DNA of 35,367 nucleotides, from NCBI GenBank assembly GCA_902573865.1, contig CACGLI010000008.1:1-35367 (forward strand). The letters are read 5' to 3'. The notes beneath the pieces are model-generated. The model searched no databases and had not been told where the DNA came from. It saw nothing but the letters and a program-made list of their open reading frames with translations. Below are positions 14,845 through 23,329 of the stretch, one piece after another; position 1 is the stretch's first letter; each line of letters opens with the position of its first letter. This DNA comes from an uncultured Pelagibacteraceae bacterium (GTDB lineage Bacteria > Pseudomonadota > Alphaproteobacteria > Pelagibacterales > Pelagibacteraceae). The translations under genes were made by a program, and so were the position numbers.

Positions 14845-15471
14845 GTGACAAATAAAATGTTTCCAACAGACTATATTATATTTTTACAAATTATTTTATT
14901 TCTTTTTATATCGCCAGGTCCACCAAGAGTAGTAATAGTTTCCCATACATTAAATTATGGATTAAATAGATCTGTCTGGACAGCTTTCGGAGACATATCT
15001 GCAAACACTTTACAAGCTGTTTTAGTTGTTTTTTTGATCGGCTCTTTTTTGAGTGATAATCCTCAGGTTCTTTATTATCTAAAATGGGCAGGTATATTAT
15101 ATATTGTTTATTTAGCCTATGACACATTTTCCTCAAAAATAAAAAACTTTAATTCAAAAGATCAAAATTTAAAATCACCATTATCGTTTTATAAAGACGG
15201 TTTATTAGTAGCTGGTTTAAGTCCAAAAGCACTTTTATTTTTTGGCACAATCTTTCCAACTTTTATAAATTTTAGTTCTAATATCATTTCACAATTTTTA
15301 ATTTTATTAATTACTTATGTGGTTTTAGATTTTTTAACCTTAATGATATACGGATTAGCTGCTGAAAAAATCTCTGTGTGGTTAAGAAGTAAACCAAAGC
15401 TTCTAAATACAATCTCTGCGTGTGTGCTTTTAATTTTAGCGGTTTACATCGCTGCGACACAGAATTTTTAA
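14845..15471 (+). CDS. LysE/RhtB-family exporter
   Basis: Inner-membrane amino-acid or small-metabolite exporter. The 208-residue protein has about six hydrophobic segments, the family start FLFISPGPPRVVIVSHTLNYG (usually PGP-N/D), a conserved Gly-Asp in FGDISANTLQ, and YLKWAGILYIVYLAYDTF. PPR in place of PNx marks a sub-branch different from the second LysE gene at 34.7 kb. The start may be GTG at 14845 or ATG at 14857 (MFPTDY); neither has a strong Shine-Dalgarno sequence. It precedes a large amino-acid ABC import operon. Confidence 0.85.
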   Translation: MTNKMFPTDYIIFLQIILFLFISPGPPRVVIVSHTLNYGLNRSVWTAFGDISANTLQAVLVVFLIGSFLSDNPQVLYYLKWAGILYIVYLAYDTFSSKIKNFNSKDQNLKSPLSFYKDGLLVAGLSPKALLFFGTIFPTFINFSSNIISQFLILLITYVVLDFLTLMIYGLAAEKISVWLRSKPKLLNTISACVLLILAVYIAATQNF

Positions 15472-15484
15472 ACAATTCTAACTG

Positions 15485-15548
15485 TTGTCATTCACCCAAT
15501 TTCTTGTTTAAATAATTTATTAATTAATTAATTAACAGAGAGGAAATA
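15485..15548 (+). promoter_or_regulatory. Promoter and AT-element leader of livK1
   Basis: TTGTCA (15485-15490), a 17-bp spacer and TTAAAT (15508-15513) form a plausible promoter. Downstream at 15521-15537 is the sequence TAATTAATTAATTAACA, then GAGAGGAAATA and the ATG, with AGAGG as ribosome-binding site. The same 17 bases occur before the second livK (31782-31798). Confidence 0.5.
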
Positions 15549-16790
15549 ATGAATAAATTAACAAAACTATTTATTACATTCGTTTCAGCTATAACTTTAA
15601 CACTAGCGTCAATCTCATCATCTTTTGCAAAAGTTGAGGGAGACTACATCGTGTTAGGTTCTGCAATATCTCTTACAGGTAAATACTCTTCAAATGGAGT
15701 TCATACTCAAAATGGTTACAACATGGCCGTTGACAGAATTAACAAAATGGGTGGAGTAGAAGTACAAGGTAAGAAATATAAGTTTGAAATCATTTATTAT
15801 GATGATGAGTCAAACCCAAAAAGAGCCGCTCAGTTAGCTGAAAGACTAATTAAACAAGATGGTGTTCATTACATGCTTGGACCATACAGTTCAGGTTTAA
15901 CGAAAGCCATTGCACCAGTAACCGAGAAATATAAAATTCCTATGGTTGAAGCAAATGGTGCATCTAGATCTTTATTTACAAAAGGATACAAATATTTGTT
16001 TGCGGTGCTATCACCAGCTAACCAATACCTTGAAGTAGCTATCGATTTAGCGGTAGAAAAAAACGGTGGTAAAGGAGTAAGAATTGCTCAAGCATTTGAA
16101 CAAGATGCTTTCTCACAAGACGTGAGACTTGGTATTTTAGATGCAGCAAAAAGAACTGGATCTGAGATCATCATCGATGACAAACTACCAAAAGAACTTA
16201 ACGATATGGCAGCTACACTAGCTAAAGTAAAAGCTACTAAGCCGGATGTACTTGTTGTATCAGGTCACACAAAAGGTGCATTAACTGCAATCAGACAAAT
16301 TTCTGAAATGAAAGTTGATGTTCCTATGTTAGCGATGACACATTGTGATGCTGCGAAACTTTCTAAACAACATGGAAAGAAATCAGAATACGCATTGTGT
16401 GCTTCTCAGTGGCATAAAAATTTATCTTATAAAGATAAGTTTTTTGGTACAGGTAAAAAGTATGACGCAGATTTTAAAAAAGAATTTGGTTATGCACCAC
16501 CTTACCAATCAGCTGAGTCTTCTGCAGCATTATTAGTATTTAAAGATGCGTTCGAAAGAGCAAATTCTTTTGATAGAGATGCAGTAAGAGATGCTCTTAA
16601 GACAACTGAAATGCAAACTTTCTATGGTAACATTAAATTTGGCCCTGGTGGACAAAACACTGCTAAGCCAATGATCTTGTTCCAAGTAAGATGTAAAGGT
16701 GATGATTGTGAGAACAAAGTTGTAGCTCCAACAAAATGGGCTTCAGATAAGTTCTACCATCCAATACCTAAGTGGTCTGAAAGAAGTTAA
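15549..16790 (+). CDS. livK: ABC transporter periplasmic substrate-binding protein, branched-chain amino acid family (system 1)
   Basis: Captures an amino acid or related solute in the periplasm for the LivHMGF-type importer downstream. The 413 residues begin with a Sec signal (LFITFVSAITLTLASISSSFA, cleavage after SFA likely), then the Peripla_BP_6 fold: IVLGSAISLTGKYSSNG, INKMGGVEVQGKKYKFEI, DDESNPKRAAQLAERLI and GPYSSGLTKAIAPV. It is about 45 residues longer than the LivK of system 2, with four Cys (MTHCD, YALCAS, RCKGDDC) able to form disulfides that the other lacks at these places. Binding pocket residues cannot be read as leucine-type with confidence, so the ligand is open. Confidence 0.88.
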   Translation: MNKLTKLFITFVSAITLTLASISSSFAKVEGDYIVLGSAISLTGKYSSNGVHTQNGYNMAVDRINKMGGVEVQGKKYKFEIIYYDDESNPKRAAQLAERLIKQDGVHYMLGPYSSGLTKAIAPVTEKYKIPMVEANGASRSLFTKGYKYLFAVLSPANQYLEVAIDLAVEKNGGKGVRIAQAFEQDAFSQDVRLGILDAAKRTGSEIIIDDKLPKELNDMAATLAKVKATKPDVLVVSGHTKGALTAIRQISEMKVDVPMLAMTHCDAAKLSKQHGKKSEYALCASQWHKNLSYKDKFFGTGKKYDADFKKEFGYAPPYQSAESSAALLVFKDAFERANSFDRDAVRDALKTTEMQTFYGNIKFGPGGQNTAKPMILFQVRCKGDDCENKVVAPTKWASDKFYHPIPKWSERS

Positions 16791-16807
16791 TAACTTCTAA
16801 TTATTTT

Positions 16808-16841
16808 GAAAAGCCCCTAGTTTTCTAGGGGCTTTTCTTTT
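16808..16841 (+). terminator. Strong intrinsic terminator between livK1 and livH1
   Basis: GAAAAGCCCCTAG (16808-16820) and CTAGGGGCTTTTC (16825-16837) form a perfect 13-bp stem with a TTTT loop, followed by TTTTATAAGTTTT. It lies between the binding-protein gene and its permease genes, so it probably limits read-through and keeps permease levels below binding-protein levels. Confidence 0.9.
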
Positions 16842-16858
16842 ATAAGTTTTGAGTTTTT

Positions 16859-17752
16859 ATGGACTTTCTTATTTTTAAAGCTCCAATGTTAATGGTCCAG
16901 GCTTCACTGGATGGTATTCTTTTAGGAATTTTATTTGCACTAATTGCATATGGCATGGCTCTTCAATGGGGAGTAATGAATATAATCAATATTGCTCAAG
17001 GTGATTTAGTAATCCTAGGAGGTTACATAGCTTACACAATGTATCTTGCTGGAATTCACCCAGCTTGGGGAGTCATTGTTTCCCCAATCATAATGTTTTT
17101 TGTCGGTTGGGCACTTTATAAATTAGTGATTAATAAAGTTGTAGATCGAGATTTATTTATATCAATTTTAGCTACTTTTGGTATCGCAATTGTATTTCAA
17201 CAGTTAATGAATTTTATATTTGGAGCAGATGTAGTTGTGGCACAGTCCGAATACGGAACAACAATGTTATTTGATAATTCGGTAACACTTCCTAATTCAA
17301 AAATATTCTCAGCTGTAATAAGTGTTTTATATGCAATAGCTTTAGTTATTTATATGAAAAAATCTAGGCTTGGACGGGCAATAAGAGCTACTGCACAAAA
17401 TGCTAGAGCTGCAAAAATTCTTGGTGTGGACACAGAAAAAGTTTATGCTGCAACTTTTGGTATTAATGCAGCGTTATGTGGAATTGCGGGAGCCTTAATT
17501 TCAATCACTCTAACTCTCCATCCTTATGTGGGACTTCCTTATACAGTTAGATCTTTCATGATAGTAATTGTTGCAGGTTTAGGAAATTTACCAGCAGTAG
17601 CAGTTTCAGGAATGGGTTTAGGACTATTCGAAGAGTTTGCAGATTATATTTTAGGAACAGAATTTAGAATTGGTGCAGTATTTATGCTGCTGGTCTTCAT
17701 TCTAGTTTATAGAAGATTTAAGTTATCAAAGAAGAGGGAATATCTAAAGTAG
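16859..17752 (+). CDS. livH: Branched-chain amino acid-type ABC permease LivH (system 1)
   Basis: One of two channel-forming subunits in the inner membrane. The 297 residues have about eight hydrophobic segments and the LivH signatures GILFALIAYGMALQWGVMNIINIAQGDLVILGGY near the N terminus, RAIRATAQNARAAKILGV (the EAA-like loop contacting the ATPase), and VIVAGLGNLPAVAVSGMGLG. It starts 17 bp after the terminator with a weak ribosome site, and ends exactly where livM begins. Confidence 0.92.
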   Translation: MDFLIFKAPMLMVQASLDGILLGILFALIAYGMALQWGVMNIINIAQGDLVILGGYIAYTMYLAGIHPAWGVIVSPIIMFFVGWALYKLVINKVVDRDLFISILATFGIAIVFQQLMNFIFGADVVVAQSEYGTTMLFDNSVTLPNSKIFSAVISVLYAIALVIYMKKSRLGRAIRATAQNARAAKILGVDTEKVYAATFGINAALCGIAGALISITLTLHPYVGLPYTVRSFMIVIVAGLGNLPAVAVSGMGLGLFEEFADYILGTEFRIGAVFMLLVFILVYRRFKLSKKREYLK

Positions 17753-18817
17753 ATGAACGCAATAAAACAAAAAGATTTAATTTTATACTCTGGCTTAATA
17801 ATATTAGGTTTAGCTGCACCTTATTTATTTTCTGCTTTTAAAGTTCAATTGACATATCTTTGCGTATTAATCGTCTTAGCAATGACTTGGAATTTGCAAG
17901 GTGGAGAAATGGGCTACAATACTTTTGGAAATATTCTTTTTTATGGATTAGGAATGTATTTAACTGCTTCGGTTCAAGTGGGAATGTTTTTCCCGTTGGC
18001 AGAGTGGACGGAAAGTGGTGGTGAAAAAACATTTGTGCATACTACGGCACAATATTTTCAGGGAATAGGTGTCGGTTTATTAGTTTCGGCTATAATACCT
18101 GCGATCATAGCTGGCGCTATAGGCTATGCTATCTTAGGATTAAGAGGACACTACTTTGCAATTTGCACTTTAGGTCTAGGAATAGCGGCCGGTGAAATTG
18201 CTGGAGGTATCGAAATTATCGGAGCAGGTCAGGGCTTCACTACACCACCTTTTCCTGCAGAGATAGTAGACACAGAAGCTAGAGGTAAATTTTTCTACTT
18301 TTTAAGTTTTGCACTTTTAATCGGAACATTTGTTTTTGTTAAATATATTTACGGTTCAAGATTTAGATTAATTTTAAATGCTATACGAGACAACGAAGAC
18401 AAAGCAGAAGCTATGGGTATTCAAACAATGAAATATAAAATTGTTGGCTGGATGGTCTCTGCATTTTTCTGCGGTCTTGCTGGTGGAATTATGGGCGGAC
18501 TAATCGGATATATAGACTCAACTGATGTTGCGTTTGATGGAAGAGAAATGGGAGTGTTCATGGTTCTTATGGCAATTCTTGGTGGTAAAGGTACTTTGTG
18601 GGGACCAGTAATCGGTGCAACTTTATTTCATTTTTTCAAAGAGGGTCTTTGGACTTTGATATTGGGCTGGCAATATGTTGCACTAGGAGTACTAATTGTC
18701 GTAATAGTAATATATTTCCCAGAGGGGTTAATGGGTTGGTTGAGAGAAAAGTATCCTGAAAAATTTGGTGAAGTCATAGATGAAAAAGATCGTAAAGCAC
18801 AGGTGGAATTGAAATGA
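17753..18817 (+). CDS. livM: Branched-chain amino acid-type ABC permease LivM (system 1)
   Basis: Second permease subunit, 354 residues with eight to ten hydrophobic segments. Signatures: CVLIVLAMTWNLQGGEMGYNTFGNILFYGLGMY, LRGHYFAICTLGLGIAAGEI, ILNAIRDNEDKAEAMGIQTMKYK (ATPase-contact loop) and MAILGGKGTLWGPVIGA. The ATG follows the livH stop with no gap. A soluble, charged insert before helix 3 (around EWTESGGEKTF) is a local feature. The C terminus is a hydrophilic tail (GEVIDEKDRKAQVELK). It overlaps livG by 4 bp. Confidence 0.92.
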   Translation: MNAIKQKDLILYSGLIILGLAAPYLFSAFKVQLTYLCVLIVLAMTWNLQGGEMGYNTFGNILFYGLGMYLTASVQVGMFFPLAEWTESGGEKTFVHTTAQYFQGIGVGLLVSAIIPAIIAGAIGYAILGLRGHYFAICTLGLGIAAGEIAGGIEIIGAGQGFTTPPFPAEIVDTEARGKFFYFLSFALLIGTFVFVKYIYGSRFRLILNAIRDNEDKAEAMGIQTMKYKIVGWMVSAFFCGLAGGIMGGLIGYIDSTDVAFDGREMGVFMVLMAILGGKGTLWGPVIGATLFHFFKEGLWTLILGWQYVALGVLIVVIVIYFPEGLMGWLREKYPEKFGEVIDEKDRKAQVELK

Positions 18818-19548
18818 GTATCTTAGAAGTTAAAAATGTAAGTAAATCTTTTGGCGGTGTTCAGGCGAATGTAGATATTTCTGTTTCAGTAGAGCAAGGC
18901 TCTATAGTTGGTTTAATTGGACCAAATGGCTCTGGTAAAACAACTTTATTTAACTCTATTGTAGGAACCCATCCAATAGATCAAGGTTCAATTATTTTCG
19001 ATAATACAGAAGTTTCTGAAATGCCTGTTCCTGCAGTAGCTAAATTGGGTTTGTTAAGAACATTTCAGCAAACAAAAATATACACAAAACTAAACTGCGT
19101 TGAAAATATGTTAATCAGTCACAAGGCTAGTGACTCAGGATTTATTTTTGCGAAAATACCAGCTGAACTTACTGAGAAAGCGGAAAATCTTTTAAACTTT
19201 GTTGGCCTTTATCAAAAAAGAAACTTACGAGCTGGGGATTTGTCTTTTGGACAACAAAAATTATTGGAATTAGCAATGGCACTTATGAATGAACCAAAAA
19301 TGCTTTTACTAGATGAACCCACAGCTGGAATTAATCCAACTTTAATAAACGGAATTATAGATAGGCTAATCAAAATTAATAAAGACTATGGAATTACTTT
19401 ATTGGTTATAGAGCATAATATGAGAGTAATTATGAGTTTAGCTCAAAAAATATTTTGTTTAGCACATGGTAAAATGTTGGCTGAAGGTTCACCTAATCAA
19501 ATTAAAAATGACAAGCGAGTAGTTGACGCTTATTTAGGAGCTCAATAA
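18814..19548 (+). CDS. livG: ABC ATPase LivG (system 1)
   Basis: ATP-hydrolysing subunit of 244 residues. Walker A GLIGPNGSGKTT (about residue 34-45), the Q-loop LLRTFQQTKIY, signature LSFGQQKLLELAMAL, Walker B MLLLDEPTAGINP, and switch His in VIEHNMRVIM. LSFGQ replaces the usual LSGGQ, common in LivG proteins. The C-terminal VVDAYLGAQ is the LivG tail. The stop overlaps the livF ATG (TAATG). Confidence 0.93.
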   Translation: MSILEVKNVSKSFGGVQANVDISVSVEQGSIVGLIGPNGSGKTTLFNSIVGTHPIDQGSIIFDNTEVSEMPVPAVAKLGLLRTFQQTKIYTKLNCVENMLISHKASDSGFIFAKIPAELTEKAENLLNFVGLYQKRNLRAGDLSFGQQKLLELAMALMNEPKMLLLDEPTAGINPTLINGIIDRLIKINKDYGITLLVIEHNMRVIMSLAQKIFCLAHGKMLAEGSPNQIKNDKRVVDAYLGAQ

Positions 19549-20333
19549 TGGCAAATCAATACGATGTTTTAGGAAAAGCGCCTGGATTAGAGGAGCTCAA
19601 TAAATTATCTCCCAACGATGTTCATCTTACAATAAGAGGATTAAACGCTGGTTATGGAAAAATGGAGATACTGCATAATTTTGATTTAACAGTTAGCAAA
19701 GCTCAATCATTATGTTTAATAGGACCTAACGGTGCAGGAAAATCAACTATACTTCACTCTATTTATGGTTTTACAAATATTTTTGATGGAAAAGTTGAAT
19801 TAGATGGAAATGAAATTACTAAACTAACTCCAGCACAAAAATTAAGCAAAGTAGGTATAGCTTATATATTGCAAGATAACTCTGTCTTCCCTGATATGAC
19901 AGTAGAGGAAAATCTTTTAATGGGAGGATATATTAAAGATAAACAAGATGAAGCGTATGAGGAAGCAGAGAGAATTTTTCAAAAATATGAACGATTGAGA
20001 AATAGAAGAAATCAACCTGCAAAAGTTTTGTCTGGTGGAGAGCGAAGATTGTTAGAAATTTCTAGAGCGTTAGTAATGAAACCATCTGTTCTTTTAGTAG
20101 ATGAGCCATCTATAGGACTCGAACCTAAATATATAAATATGGTCTTTGAAATTTTAGAAGATCTTCAAAAAACTGAAAAGAAAACTATCATTCTTGTAGA
20201 ACAAAATGCAAAAAAAGGGTTAGAGTTTGCTGATATTGGATATGTTTTAGTATCAGGACAAACTGCAATTGCTGGAAAAGGTGACGATCTTTTAAAAAAT
20301 CCAGATGTTGGAAGATTATTCCTTGGTGGATGA
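19548..20333 (+). CDS. livF: ABC ATPase LivF (system 1)
   Basis: Second ATPase subunit. Its 261 residues are about 20 longer at the N terminus than system 2 LivF because of a leader (MANQYDVLGKAPGLEELNKL) before the first beta strand. Walker A LIGPNGAGKST, Q-loop AYILQDNSVFP, signature VLSGGERRLLEISRAL, Walker B VLLVDEPSIGLEP, and ILVEQNAKKGLEFAD in place of the His-switch segment, as usual for LivF. It overlaps azlC by 4 bp, so the exporter genes are translated from the same message. Confidence 0.93.
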   Translation: MANQYDVLGKAPGLEELNKLSPNDVHLTIRGLNAGYGKMEILHNFDLTVSKAQSLCLIGPNGAGKSTILHSIYGFTNIFDGKVELDGNEITKLTPAQKLSKVGIAYILQDNSVFPDMTVEENLLMGGYIKDKQDEAYEEAERIFQKYERLRNRRNQPAKVLSGGERRLLEISRALVMKPSVLLVDEPSIGLEPKYINMVFEILEDLQKTEKKTIILVEQNAKKGLEFADIGYVLVSGQTAIAGKGDDLLKNPDVGRLFLGG

Positions 20334-21034
20334 TAAACTCACAAGCTTTCTTTAAAGGCCTCAAATCTTTAAAAGGCGCAAGAAGTCCGGCATTACCTTT
20401 AGCTGCCTGCTTTATAGCCTTGGGAGCTTTACTTAAAGATGCAGGTTTTAATATTCAACAAAGTACAGCATCAAGTTTTTTTACTTACGCGTTACCTGGT
20501 CAATTAGTAATGGCAGAGTCATTGCTTTTAGGCGTATCAATAGTGAATATTTTTTTAGCTGTTTGGTTAGTAAATTTTAGACTGTATCCAATGACAGTTT
20601 CATTATTTCCTTTACTTGAACACAAATCTCAACCTAAATGGAAATATTATTTATCATGTCATTTTCTAGCAGTCTCGTCATGGTTAATCGCAAAAGATTC
20701 GTATAAAAAAATAAATGCTAAATATCGAATTGATTTTTGGATCGGGATAGGAGTCGGAACCTGGTCAACTGCAGTGATTATGACTCTTTTAGGATATCTA
20801 GTTGCAGATTTACTAAACAAAGAGATGTTAATAGGATTTGCGATTGTAAATCCTATTTATTTTTTTTGCATGATGATCGGCGCTATGAAAAATTTATCAG
20901 TTTCAATATCAGTTATTTTAGGAACAGTATTGGGCCCTGTAATATATCTATTTTCAACTGAGTGGTCACTTTTATTTGCTGGTCTTATTGCAGGATCTGT
21001 CGCTTTCATGATTGGAGAAAAAAATGTTAACTAG
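20330..21034 (+). CDS. azlC: AzlC-family branched-chain amino acid exporter large subunit
   Basis: AzlC forms, with AzlD, an inner-membrane efflux system for branched-chain amino acids and analogues. The 234-residue protein has about six to eight hydrophobic segments and matches the family at LPLAACFIALGALLKDAGFN, ALPGQLVMAESLLLG, NFRLYPMTVSLFPLL (usually N-hR-h-h-LM) and FWIGIGVGTWSTAVIMTLLGYL. Overlaps livF by 4 bp and azlD at its 3' end. The combination with an importer in one run of genes is unusual and suggests homeostasis or exchange. Confidence 0.85.
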   Translation: MINSQAFFKGLKSLKGARSPALPLAACFIALGALLKDAGFNIQQSTASSFFTYALPGQLVMAESLLLGVSIVNIFLAVWLVNFRLYPMTVSLFPLLEHKSQPKWKYYLSCHFLAVSSWLIAKDSYKKINAKYRIDFWIGIGVGTWSTAVIMTLLGYLVADLLNKEMLIGFAIVNPIYFFCMMIGAMKNLSVSISVILGTVLGPVIYLFSTEWSLLFAGLIAGSVAFMIGEKNVN

Positions 21035-21350
21035 CAATATTATCATTTTAGCTATTATTGCAACTTCAATTGCAACATACATATCCAGATTTATGGGGGC
21101 ATTGACTTCAGAAAAAGTTAGTGCGGAGTCAAATATTTTTAAGTGGTTTAATTGTGTTGCTTATTCTACTTTAGCTGCCTTACTTGGCAGGATGATAATT
21201 TTTCCGGCTGGAGTTCTTGCGGAGTCCGAATTGATAACTAGGCTAATAGTATTTTTTGTATGTATTGCCATATTTATAATTAGTAAAAAAAATTTAGTTA
21301 TCCCAACAATATTATCTGCTATACTTCTATCAACATTGAATAGCTTATGA
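21024..21350 (+). CDS. azlD: AzlD-family exporter small subunit
   Basis: Small partner of AzlC: 108 residues, four hydrophobic segments, with the family pattern TYISRFMGALTSEK (usually TY-hhR), FNCVAYSTLAALLGRMI and the C-terminal LSAILLSTLNSL. I take the ATG at 21024, with GGAG 6 nt before it; a TTG at 21012 is in frame but lies upstream of that site. It overlaps azlC by 11 bp and glaH by 4 bp. Confidence 0.82.
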   Translation: MLTSNIIILAIIATSIATYISRFMGALTSEKVSAESNIFKWFNCVAYSTLAALLGRMIIFPAGVLAESELITRLIVFFVCIAIFIISKKNLVIPTILSAILLSTLNSL

Positions 21351-22249
21351 GTTTAAAAATTTTAGACCACGAAAAATCTAAACGTATTAAGGTAATTAAA
21401 ATAGAGGAGAAGGAATTAGACAAATTAATCTTTCCTTTTAAAAAACACTCTATTCAATCTTTAGAATACAAACCTTTTTCAAGATTTACCATCGCTAAAG
21501 CTTTAGACGATTGTTTGGAAAAGAAATTGAGTGGAACCTTAAAAGAGGTACTTAATGATAGAGATTCAGGAACTGTGATAGTTGAACCAATTATAAATGA
21601 TAAAAAATTTGATAAAGAATTTTTAGTAAAACTATCTACTTGTTTAGCTTATTTAGTTGGCTTGCCTAATTTCGACTCCATGACTGGTAAATATTATGCT
21701 AGATTTACTGTTAAGCATTCTGACTCAAGTGACTCATATCTAAGAAAAGCTTATAAAAATCTCGATCTTCATACTGACGGGACTTATGTAAAAGAAAAAA
21801 CTGATTGGTTAATTATGACTAAACTTGAAGAAAAAAATGTTTCGGGTGGAGAAAGTGTAATACTTCACCTTGATGACTGGGAATATCTTGATGAATTAAA
21901 CAGTAATCCAATTGGAAAAGAAAATTTTATTTGGGGTTCACCTAAAAGTAAGAATATTGATTATAAGGTAGAGCATCCTGTCTTTTCAAAGGGCCATGAT
22001 GGTAAACCAATTATTTCTTATATTGATCAGTTCCCGGAACCAAAAAACATGGATCAAGGTTTATTCCTTCAGAAACTCTCTGATGCTTTAGAGCAAAGTA
22101 AAAATAAAATAAGCTTTCCATTACCTGTCGGTTCTACTATTTTTTCTAACAATTATTTTTGGTTACACGGTAGAAGAGCATTTAAAGAGCATACTGGGCT
22201 TTCAAGAGAACTTTTAAGAATTAGAGGTACTTTTTTTCAGCCAAATTAG
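21347..22249 (+). CDS. glaH: Glutarate 2-hydroxylase (GlaH/CsiD), Fe(II)/2-oxoglutarate oxygenase
   Basis: In E. coli this enzyme converts glutarate to L-2-hydroxyglutarate with 2-oxoglutarate and oxygen, after lysine breakdown. The match with E. coli CsiD as I recall it is long and clear: QSLEYKPFSRFTIAKALDD, NFDSMTGKYYARFTVK, SDSYLRKAYK, LHTDGTYV, VILHLDDWEYLD, ISYIDQF and NNYFWLHGR. Metal ligands are probably His142, Asp144 and His274, and Arg residues in SRELLRIRG could bind 2-oxoglutarate. At 300 residues it is about 25 shorter than CsiD, mostly at the N terminus. Its ATG overlaps azlD by 4 bp, placing it last in the livHMGF-azlCD run, and a Tct transporter follows. No LhgO gene is seen nearby. 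Confidence 0.88.
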   Translation: MSLKILDHEKSKRIKVIKIEEKELDKLIFPFKKHSIQSLEYKPFSRFTIAKALDDCLEKKLSGTLKEVLNDRDSGTVIVEPIINDKKFDKEFLVKLSTCLAYLVGLPNFDSMTGKYYARFTVKHSDSSDSYLRKAYKNLDLHTDGTYVKEKTDWLIMTKLEEKNVSGGESVILHLDDWEYLDELNSNPIGKENFIWGSPKSKNIDYKVEHPVFSKGHDGKPIISYIDQFPEPKNMDQGLFLQKLSDALEQSKNKISFPLPVGSTIFSNNYFWLHGRRAFKEHTGLSRELLRIRGTFFQPN

Positions 22250-22269
22250 AACTTTCCCAAAATTCTTTC

Positions 22270-22298
22270 GTTGACTCCTAGGCTTAGATTTATTTTAA
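22270..22298 (+). promoter_or_regulatory. Promoter for tctCBA
   Basis: TTGACT (22270-22275), 17-bp spacer and TTTAAT (22293-22298), five of six bases matching at each box. Transcription would start near 22305, leaving a short leader with AGGGGG as ribosome-binding site directly before the tctC ATG. This suggests tctCBA is expressed apart from glaH. Confidence 0.65.
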
Positions 22299-22327
22299 TT
22301 AAGAATAATAAATAAACAGGGGGAATT

Positions 22328-23317
22328 ATGTTTAATAAACTCAAAAAACTAATCAGTATAGTTTTTGCCACTGTTCTTTTTACTTCAATTTCAAGCACAT
22401 CCTTTGCTATTGACAAATTACACTTTGTAATTGGTGGTGGAGCAGGTGGCGGTTGGGATGGAACTGCTAGAGGAACTGGTGAAGCTTTAACTAAAGCTGG
22501 TTTTTTAAAAAGTGCATCATTTGAAAATATGTCAGGTGGTGGTGGAGGAAAAGCTTTATCATATATGATAAATACTAAGCCTTCAGAAACAATTCTTGTT
22601 CAATCAACTCCTTTGGTTCTTAGATCAATAACTAGACACTCTGGTTATGTAGATAAAAAGAATGCGGCTAAAGTAACTTCATATAAAGATGTTGTTCCAA
22701 TAGCTGGAGTTATTGGTGATTATGGTGCAATTGTTGCAGCGAAAAATTCGCCATACAATTCATTTAAGGATGTTGTAAACGCTTATAAAGCTGATCCAAA
22801 GTCTGTAAAAATGGCTGGTGGTTCTGTTAGAGGAAGTATGGACCATTTAATTGGTGCGCTAGCTTTCAAACAAGCAGGTGCTGATCCAAATGCAGTTGTT
22901 TATGTTCCTTACGACGCAGGTGGTAAAGCTTTAGCTGGATTATTATCAGGTGAAACTCAAATTCTTTCAACAGGATTGGGAGAAGTTATGGGCGCAAGAG
23001 ACCAAGTAAAAATTCTTGGTATTACTGCTCCTAAGAGAGTAGCTGATGCCCCAGATGTTCCAACATTAAAAGAGCAAGGCTTTAATGTTCAGTTCGTAAA
23101 CTGGAGAGGTTTTTTTGGACCTCCAGGTATGAGCAATGCTGACAAAAAGAAAATTGCTAAAATGTTAGGTGATGTTCAGAAAACTCCTGAATGGGAAGCA
23201 GTTAGAAAAAGAAATGCTTGGGTAAATATTTACAACCCAGACAAAAAATTTGTTAAGTTCCTTCAGAACCAAACAAAAGAGATGACTGCACTTCTTAAGC
23301 AACTAGGAGTGATCTAA
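22328..23317 (+). CDS. tctC: Tripartite tricarboxylate transporter substrate-binding protein TctC
   Basis: Periplasmic solute receptor for a sodium-coupled TTT transporter taking up tricarboxylates, dicarboxylates or related acids. The 329 residues start with a signal peptide (LISIVFATVLFTSISSTSFA, cut before IDKLHF). Then come FVIGGGAGGGWDGTARGTGEAL, the Bug-family N-terminal loop for the ligand, FENMSGGGGGKALSYM, and VYVPYDAGGKALAGLLSGETQ in the middle, with FFGPPGMS later. The very Gly-rich first loop is typical. Substrate is not readable; the neighbouring glaH makes glutarate a candidate. Confidence 0.9.
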   Translation: MFNKLKKLISIVFATVLFTSISSTSFAIDKLHFVIGGGAGGGWDGTARGTGEALTKAGFLKSASFENMSGGGGGKALSYMINTKPSETILVQSTPLVLRSITRHSGYVDKKNAAKVTSYKDVVPIAGVIGDYGAIVAAKNSPYNSFKDVVNAYKADPKSVKMAGGSVRGSMDHLIGALAFKQAGADPNAVVYVPYDAGGKALAGLLSGETQILSTGLGEVMGARDQVKILGITAPKRVADAPDVPTLKEQGFNVQFVNWRGFFGPPGMSNADKKKIAKMLGDVQKTPEWEAVRKRNAWVNIYNPDKKFVKFLQNQTKEMTALLKQLGVI

Positions 23318-23329
23318 TAAATAATTAGG

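Noticed and set aside
15515-15537. TTAATTAATTAA repeats as mobile-element ends or attachment sites
   Set aside because: Both copies are placed precisely before ribosome sites of homologous genes, with no transposase, integrase or target duplication.
21347-22249. TauD taurine dioxygenase or gamma-butyrobetaine hydroxylase
   Set aside because: The residues around the metal site and the LHLDDWEYLD and YIDQF segments agree with CsiD/GlaH rather than with TauD or BBOX families.
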